The notes under the pieces are model-generated. The model was not told where the DNA came from. It was given only the letters and a program-made list of their open reading frames with translations, and ran no database searches. The position numbers and the translations under genes were made by a program. 64,000 bases of DNA from Chamaecrista fasciculata. Lineage: Eukaryota; Streptophyta; Magnoliopsida; Fabales; Fabaceae. The first letter of the stretch is position 1. Each line of letters starts with the position of its first letter. The DNA is taken from assembly GCA_003254925.1 (NCBI GenBank), contig QANZ01011469.1, positions 182,384 through 246,383 of the forward strand. Reading direction: 5' to 3'. Positions 48,312 through 64,000 of the stretch are shown piece by piece.

Positions 48312-49404
48312 AAAGAGACTCTTCTGAAAACTTCAGCCTCATCGATGGATCCTGCATGATCTAATTAATAATTATATGATAGTTTTTAATTAATTATGTA
48401 TGGCCCTTTTCTAGTTGTTGTTATGAAATGAATATGATGATTTGCTATTCTTGTGTTTGCATTTATTATAAACGTTGAACTTTAATTATGAGCAGTTAAG
48501 TAAACAATACGTTCCCTACTTATTCCCTTCCAATGATGCTAGCACTCCATTTGGTCAGATACTCTCTCTCTCTCACTATATATATATATATATGCATGTA
48601 TATAATTATATGTTACATATTAATTATATATATAAGAGCTTTAAAGATTTTCCAGCAAGTGTCATTCTCTGAGGACCACTTGAAGTAGTGAACAGTGCTT
48701 TTCATTGTTGGGATAGTCACCATTTGAGACTTTTGTGGTGCTTTAAAACCTGCACAGGGACAGTGTTTTTTTAACCCTAGCTCCATATATATTGCATGTG
48801 AGATATATATATTACTGTTTCTTTCCCCTTGTTTTTCTTCACTGGAGTGTTGTGCTCTGGGTTTATTTGAACAATGTGATTCTATACATAACAAATTTAC
48901 TAGAACCGCAGAAAATAATAAAAGTAAAAAACAACATATGAATTAAAGGAAGATATATATATATATGGTGGAAAGCGCCAGCTGTTATTCTTTTAAGTAA
49001 TTTTCTGGTATTGGGATGGATCTTTAATTCTTTCTATTTTTCTTGTTGGACCGCTTTTGAACAGTTAATGCAGTGCAGCCCCTCTTAAAGGAACAACATG
49101 TAATGCAGGTTGTGCATGCATGTCTTCTCCTGACACTTTCTCAGTCTCACATAACACACTCTTTTCTTTTATTCTTTCAAGAGAATTCAAAGAAAATCAA
49201 AATGGAATTTTATAGAACCAAGTGATCATCATATGGATATATATGGTATTATTATTAAAAAGAAAAAGACCTATTTTAGCCACAAGACCCAACACAGGTG
49301 GTAGTTGTTTAGGATGTTTAAACATCATCATATCTTGAGTTTGATTCTTGAAACAATGTGTATATAACAAGTTCGATGGAATGATACCTAATGTCTCACA
49401 TAGC
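48101..49404. other. YABBY2 3' UTR and intergenic DNA
   Basis: The 3' UTR probably extends to about 48470. A compound (AT)n(GA)n microsatellite lies at about 48257-48309. Nothing else is recognised. Confidence 0.45.
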
Positions 49405-49551
49405 GTGAGCCTTGGCGCAACGGTAAAGTTGCTGTTTGCTGACTTCGTGAGTTCAAATCTTACAAACAGCCTATTTACAAAATAAGGGTAAGACTGCATA
49501 TATTTGACTTTCTGCAAACCCCACCTAGTGAGAGCCTTATGTGCTACCTTT
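49405..49551 (+). mobile_element. Au-type SINE
   Basis: The sequence GTGAGCCTTGGCGCAACGG with GTAAAGTTGCTG (A box), GAGTTCAAATCTTACAAACA (B box), and AAGGGTAAGACTGC matches the conserved layout of the Au SINE family, known across many flowering plants. The 3' part is diverged (GAGAGCCTTATGTGCTAC) and ends before a T-run, as in Au elements. No clear target duplication was found. Confidence 0.82.
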
Positions 49552-52500
49552 TTCATATATTGATGGATCACAACTTTCATAACTAAGCAAACATCATCGA
49601 CTAACAGCAAAAGTTTAAATTTTGAACCTCTTTATATAAATAGCTACAAAAACTAATTATATATATATATATAATCATAGATATATAGAAGCAGAATATT
49701 CGATGGTACTTAGCTTGTTGAGGTTTTCTGGAGAATATCTAGCTAATGGATTAGAATTACTATTACTGAGTTACAGTATTACTACACGTTGTTACAGTGA
49801 CATAGTGATGACGTGATGTGTAAATGGTTCAAACTTCAAATTAAACAGTGCATGGCACTGCCTGCCTGGCTGCTACTTATATGGTCAAAACGCGCATGCA
49901 TTTCTAATTTCTTATTACTTCGAAATCAATGGTCTGCCTCTAATTTACACAAGAGGAGGAATGTTTTTTTCTTTTTCAAAAGATCGACTCAGTTATGTTA
50001 CTTACTAGTTTCCAAAGTTTGTAGAAACGAGACGAGTCCAAGATATTTAAGAGTGAAAATTTTTTTAAGAGAGTAAATCGAGTATATATTTGCAAGATTT
50101 ATAGAACACATCTATATATTTTTCACGAATAAAATGCATGATTATTACTTCAAGGTATAATATATAGAATTCTCTAATATTTTTGGATGAAGTAATTTAA
50201 GAGAAAAAAGCAATTGTTCTTTTAAAAAACATATATATCAATCAAATTTTTATGATAAAGTGATGTGATCACTTCCAAAAATTACTTTGCTACGGCGGGA
50301 TAGTCAAATTCCTTCAATAAGAAACACAACGTAAGTGTACATACAAAATCACACACGTTTAGACCCAAGAAATAAAAAAAGGAATATATAATTAGTGAAG
50401 AAAACAATGAAAATAATTGAGGGAGGGATTTGTCTGGTGGGATGAGGTTAAAAGTACAGAATCTGAAACGTCAAATCATATATAGATGGTGGATCATGGA
50501 TGTGTTAATTGGGATCCATGTGTGGCACTGAGCACATTAGCAAGTGGGTCTTGTCTCAATGAAAGAAAGAAATAGAGATGACTTTGGATTGGCTTCATCT
50601 TTTTCCTTTGGTTACAGAAAACAATGAATAATTTCATGTCTCTCTGTCATGTCGTGTCACTAACGCCCTCTCACACACTTTAATTAATTTGATTTACAGT
50701 TTTCATTTTATTACATAATAGAAAGTGAATATTAAAACAGATATTAATTAATTTGAGAATAAAATAGCTAGATAAGAACATAAAAAGTGACACGTAATTA
50801 TATATGTGTGTACGTATATAGATGTATAGAGGTGAAGCTAGATAGCTCCCATGTGATTGATCCTTGAAGTGTCAATTCATATAAAATTAGGTAACGTAGG
50901 TGTAGTAGATATATAAAGCTTTATAATAATTGGCACTAAGATTGATAAACAACAATTTCATCAAACGTACAACCTTCAAAGTGGAATCTGAGAGATAGGT
51001 CATTGTAGCTTATGTCAATAAGCTATGAAAAGCCTGTACGTTGTGTATACATTTTGGAAAACAAGACACGTTGGCCTTTTACTTAAAAAGGAAACCTGTT
51101 GTCTCCTACGACTTGAAGCAAGACTACACCTCCTTGCTTATATAATTGGATGGATTATATTGTAACAAAATTGTATAAGGAATCAGAAAAAATCATATGA
51201 TCAGAGATTTGGATAGTTTTAGAAAATTATCTATGACATGACATAAGTTAACTAAGTTACATCTTATGATACATTGATTTCCGTATAAATTTAGAACACA
51301 AGATCATAAATTAGTAAACGATTTTCTTCAAAATCGATTTGCCTGAGGGTACGCTTATTAGTACATCGATCTGATTGTTAGGATTTATTTTGCTCTTTGA
51401 CCTTTTTTTTTTCCTACTGATCGATAGAGGCAATTTGGAAGAATTTTGGTTTTTAAAATTTAGAGCATTATATTTACGCAACTAAAATGGGCAAAAACAT
51501 CCTCTTATTGACATGATTTCATTCTTCTCCTATCTTTTTCGGTGATTTCTTTTCTTTTCAGAATGGGCTGTTATGGATGACAAACTTATCAAAATGATCG
51601 TATCGTAAACAGTTTCTTTGTCTGATGCATTTCCATATTCCATTTCTACCCAAAAAACAAAAACCATCATGACAAGTTGACTACATATTAAACCAGCAAG
51701 TTTGTGCAACGTTACTCTGGGCTGGTGCCTGGTGGTGTCAACTATGAATTTGTGCAACCAACAATAACAATCAAGTTAAAAAAAATCAAACTCTGCTTAG
51801 CTATATATCACACAACACAATTATACAAGTTACAAAGAGTTCATCAAAACTAATCTCCTCTCATTAAATTATAATTAATATTTGTGTATTAGTAACTTAT
51901 CATTTTTGCAACAAAATAGTACCAATTTATTGCATAACACATGACATGATGCATCATATGTAACTAAATATTTGTGATATATATAAGTGGATATTAGTGT
52001 TGTTACATCCGAAAACACACAAGTTTGAACGTGTGTGGTCCTGGATTTGATGAAGGCTGGGCTAGAGTACCATAGTACTACAATGATCAAGGTGGGGGAT
52101 CAGCCATATCTTACATAAATTTGGAAACGAAGATGAGGTGGTCCAACCTGCAGGAACTTACGAATTGCCAGACATCACAGTACTACATAGATTCATTGCT
52201 GTGGTAAAGAACAGCAATGTGCTGCAGTTCTTGTTACTTTCCTCAATTGATTGTTCTTTTTCTCCACTTAAATACTCAACCAACAAAATACTAAAGTGTT
52301 GGCTGAAAATATCTTGACATTATCATATTCATCCACCTCAATATAGGTTTCTAATTAACCCACTTTGGTCTCATTAAATTTCATGGCTTTGCCAATCTGA
52401 TTTCCATGTCCTTGTGGTACACTGTTTTTCATGAACAACAACCGACACTTCGGCTAATTAATCATTTTCATGTGACACAAAACATGTCTAAGTAGTGAAT

Positions 52501-53511
52501 ATAACAGTCTCCTTATTACATTCAAGAACATGTTTGGCAAACTGAGAGAAATGCATTTCTGAAAACAAAGTTTTCAATTGCCGAGAAGCTAGAACCTGCA
52601 ACCTTTTTCCGGGTAATAATTAATGAAACTAGTTTTAAGAAAGTATGCCCCTAATAAGTACCTTTTCTGCCACAATTACAAACATGAATGTCTCACCACT
52701 GCTTGCTTGCGGGACTGCTCATGAACATTAAAGACCAAATCGATGAGAAAATTTTTATCAGGTGGAAAACAAATTGTGTTTAAGAATTTAGAAATATACT
52801 TCACCATGAATGCCTAAATGGATAACATAAAATATATAGACATTCTAAGAGCCTTGCGCCCTTGCCTTAATTAAATAACACTTCCTTCTACACAGGTGTT
52901 TGGGTGTCTTAATGTGCATGAGTTCAAAAACCTATCCAGCTTCTTTCTCTACTCAGAAAGCTTTACTGTGAGATTTTTGTAACAAAAAAAAAACAGAGAG
53001 AGAGAGAGAAAGAGAGAGCAGTACATTGAATGCTCAGGATGCTATAGACAAGTCCGAAGGCAATGACAACTCGGTGATTTGATGAACAAAAGGCTACAAT
53101 AATCTGACTATCCATCACAACATTCAAAATGTTCATCCCAATGCTTTCAAAAAGGAAACAAAAATGCCATACAAGAAATACTAATTTGTAGGAGTTAGTT
53201 AAAAACTCCCTTCAAAAGTAAATATTTTCTTACATGGTAAACAATGGCAAATAATATGCTCCCAGCCTGCAGGCATGTCGCCCACCTCTTAGATGTTACT
53301 ATGCTACATTCTTCCCCAGCATCCCCACTAAGTTTGATGGTATCCCTTCCAATTTTCTCCATTAGTAAACTCAACTAGCTAAATTTTAAAAATGTGAAGG
53401 ACAAAAGAATGCTAACTTGTCAGGTATACTTGTAAGACTACGGCAATAATGTTAATCCACGGTATCTAGCTTCAATAGGCTGTTCAAACCATTTGCTACT
53501 CTACCATTATG
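49552..53511. other. AT-rich intergenic DNA and UBP8 3' UTR
   Basis: No gene or bounded transposon was identified over about 4 kb. A GA microsatellite with interruptions lies near 52994-53020. The UBP8 3' UTR probably occupies the last 300-500 bp. Confidence 0.5.
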
Positions 53512-61751
<8,240 letters not shown>

Positions 61752-64000
61752 TGTAGAGACAAAGAGAGAAAAAGGGAAAAAGAAATTTAGGAATTGCTTC
61801 GAGAAATGCAGATCATTTCAAGACATAGAGAAATACAAAGAGAGAGAAGGCAGACAATGGCGGATTTGCAGAGAAACAAGTGGAGCTTTTCTGTGAAGAG
61901 GATACACGGAGGGAAAATTATATCGATAAAGTAAAATTTCGCTATTTATACATCCCAAAAATTGAGAACTTTTTTCTGTTGGCCAATCAAAATGAGCACA
62001 CCCAAAGAATTAATTTTGCTAGTATCATAAAAATTAAAGGTGGCTAATTAATATTTTTTGTTTTTATTTCCAATATTGAATTATTTATTTAGCTGACTCA
62101 TTGCTCTTGTTTTTTTATGCTTTATTGGCCCCTCTTTCCACCAATGAGAAGAGAAAACAAAAACTTGTCACCATGTAAGAAAATTTTTATTATATTTTTA
62201 TTCCTAGTTATGGAAATTAATTTGAGGTATAATTCTAGAAAATCGAAACCAATAAAAATCCATTATAAATTTGGTGATTTAGCTATAATTAAATTAGTAA
62301 TTTTTAAATATATACATATTATAGATATTAGAAGAGTAATAAAAAAATTAAATTATGTATATAATATTTTAATTTATACCTACCACAATTTTTATATATA
62401 GACTAATTCCAATATTGATGGCTTAATTTGAACTATTTATTTATTGTTAAACAAATAACCACTTGACTTTGACAACACATTTCGATATGTTTTTTTCTAT
62501 TCAATTTTCATTATTAAGCGAATTTATCCCGAAAATGAAATATAATTTATAGTTTAGTGTTTTTTTTAATAAAATACAAAATTGGGATTATCATCATTTT
62601 ATAAATAAATTTGTTTGTCCATGTAGCTTGCTATTTTGATTTGACGTTGCATGACTTGAAACTTAGAACCGAATGTATGACATGTTTCGTATATAATCTG
62701 AATTTTGATAAGTGAATTCATGACTTACATTATATGAATATTTTGTATTTATATTTATTTATATATGTTTGATTGTTTTTCAGCATGTCTCTCAACAAAT
62801 CATGCTTGAACATAACCACATTATATAATACTAAACTAATTAATAAAAAATGTTTATATTTTTTTTCTTATCAGCGTCAAATAATGTAACAACTTCAATT
62901 TATTCATTTAATGAATGTGAATAATTATTTATTAAACTTGTCTGTTTAAAAGAGTTTCTTGACTAAGAGTGAAGACAACGACAAACACGAGCCCTCACAT
63001 TCCTCAGCCCACACATTTGGTGCATAACTGCATTATGATGTTGACTAAAATAACAGTTCATATGTTAGTTTCGGAAATGATTTTCACGTTGATATAACCA
63101 CTATATCAATAAATGATTGATTTAAGTGATAAATAATTTAATATTATTTAAGTAAAATTTTAAAATAAAACTTCTATAAATATAGATCTTTTTATTGACA
63201 TTTTCTTATTATAATTAAATATGCTATACAAATTAAATTTAAATTTATCAAGAAATCTAGACAAAATCTCAAATTCTGATTAGGTAACAAAAACAAATAT
63301 TACAACAATAATTAAAATCAATACTTTTACTAAATTAAGTCGGGTTATATAGATTTGCTAACGTCTAATACTAAGGTATTTTATCTTTACATATTTTTAT
63401 ATTTAGTTTATTAATAATTAAATATTTCTAGATAGGCATTGATATGTTTAGCAGATAAAAATGGTCTATAGGATTTTTTTTCCTAATGAAATTTACTGTG
63501 GATATGATTATTTGTATAACTTAATTTATAATTAGTTTTTGCAGCTGATTTTAATAGACCACCGGACCTACGTAAGAAATCAAATATATTACAGCCAACA
63601 TAAATATATCTTACTCAATAAATTTTATAACCTCTATCTGTTTCTCTTTCTTTAGGGATTATCCGAGATATATCAATGTAAAAAACTTGATACAGAGTAC
63701 AGACATTTCCATCGCTAATATTGCGAATTCAATAATCACATTTTTTTAATAAAAAGAATAATTTAATTTCAAGTTGAATTACACAAAATCTTTGAATTCA
63801 ATTCATTATTAAAAAATCTGAATAAATAAAACTTCATCCACCAGATAAAAAATTTCAAAACTAATTCGTTATTTTTATACAATTCTTGAAGTTTTCTATT
63901 CAAGTAAAGCTTATATATTTGAACTTTAATTAAATAAAAAATATGACCGCTGCAAAAAATTTTAAAATTTTGCTTGAAAAATTGTACGAGACATTTTAAA
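61752..64000. other. UBP8 5' UTR and promoter, then AT-rich intergenic DNA
   Basis: A purine-rich leader with GAGAGA words runs from 61752 to about 61900. AT-rich DNA without any supportable gene or bounded repeat continues to the end of the window. Confidence 0.5.

Noticed and set aside
49197..49610. 137-codon minus-strand frame
   Set aside because: It overlaps the Au SINE and shows no coding family; an antisense chance frame.

Overview
This is nuclear DNA from a flowering plant, almost certainly a eudicot. It is AT-rich with long AT/GA/CT microsatellites, and its genes have many GT-AG introns. The families are plant ones (YABBY, fasciclin-like AGP, RHF-type RING), and tRNA-derived SINEs and Mutator-type MITEs are frequent. 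The species cannot be named from the sequence. Three unresolved bases (7303, 30435, 44975) show it is a draft assembly.

Five intact genes and one broken gene can be modelled exon by exon. Reading left to right they are: a RING-H2 E3 ubiquitin ligase of the RHF2A type (+, 1626-4709); a disrupted fasciclin-like arabinogalactan protein gene of the FLA15-18 type (+, 10814-13168); replication factor C large subunit RFC1 (-, 15508-22574, 22 coding exons); a strictosidine-synthase-like beta-propeller protein (-, 25769-29633); a YABBY2-type transcription factor (+, 41474-48100); and a UBP8-type ubiquitin-specific protease (-, 53512-61751, 13 coding exons). Reading frame was carried across every modelled intron, and protein lengths come out near the family norm (391, 950, 394, 192 and 870 residues).

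Four of these (RHF2A, RFC1, SSL, UBP8) are, as I recall the Arabidopsis annotation, consecutive loci AT5G22000-AT5G22030. The window therefore looks like a conserved ancestral block, with YABBY2 and the FLA gene as the differences and much repeat DNA between genes. The genes are not one pathway. RFC1 loads PCNA at replication forks, RHF2A and UBP8 attach and remove ubiquitin, and YABBY2 acts in lateral organ polarity.

The rest is mostly transposon debris. A Mutator-like element (173-1261) with ~280-bp inverted repeats and a perfect 9-bp target duplication carries a captured, frameshifted host-gene fragment on its minus strand, as a Pack-MULE does. Further MULE-type MITEs with 9-10-bp duplications lie at 8586-8971, 10198-10354, 22948-23315 and 34234-34600. 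A larger inverted-repeat element (23330-24305) carries a short reading frame resembling an organelle presequence. tRNA-derived SINEs occur at 6776, 12282, 24894, 40774 and 49405, four of them with recognisable target duplications. There is also a copia-like LTR (7598-7999), a LINE 3' fragment (about 30100-30850) and probable gypsy LTR remnants (about 31900-33830). I saw no CRISPR, rRNA gene, functional tRNA gene or prokaryotic-type system.
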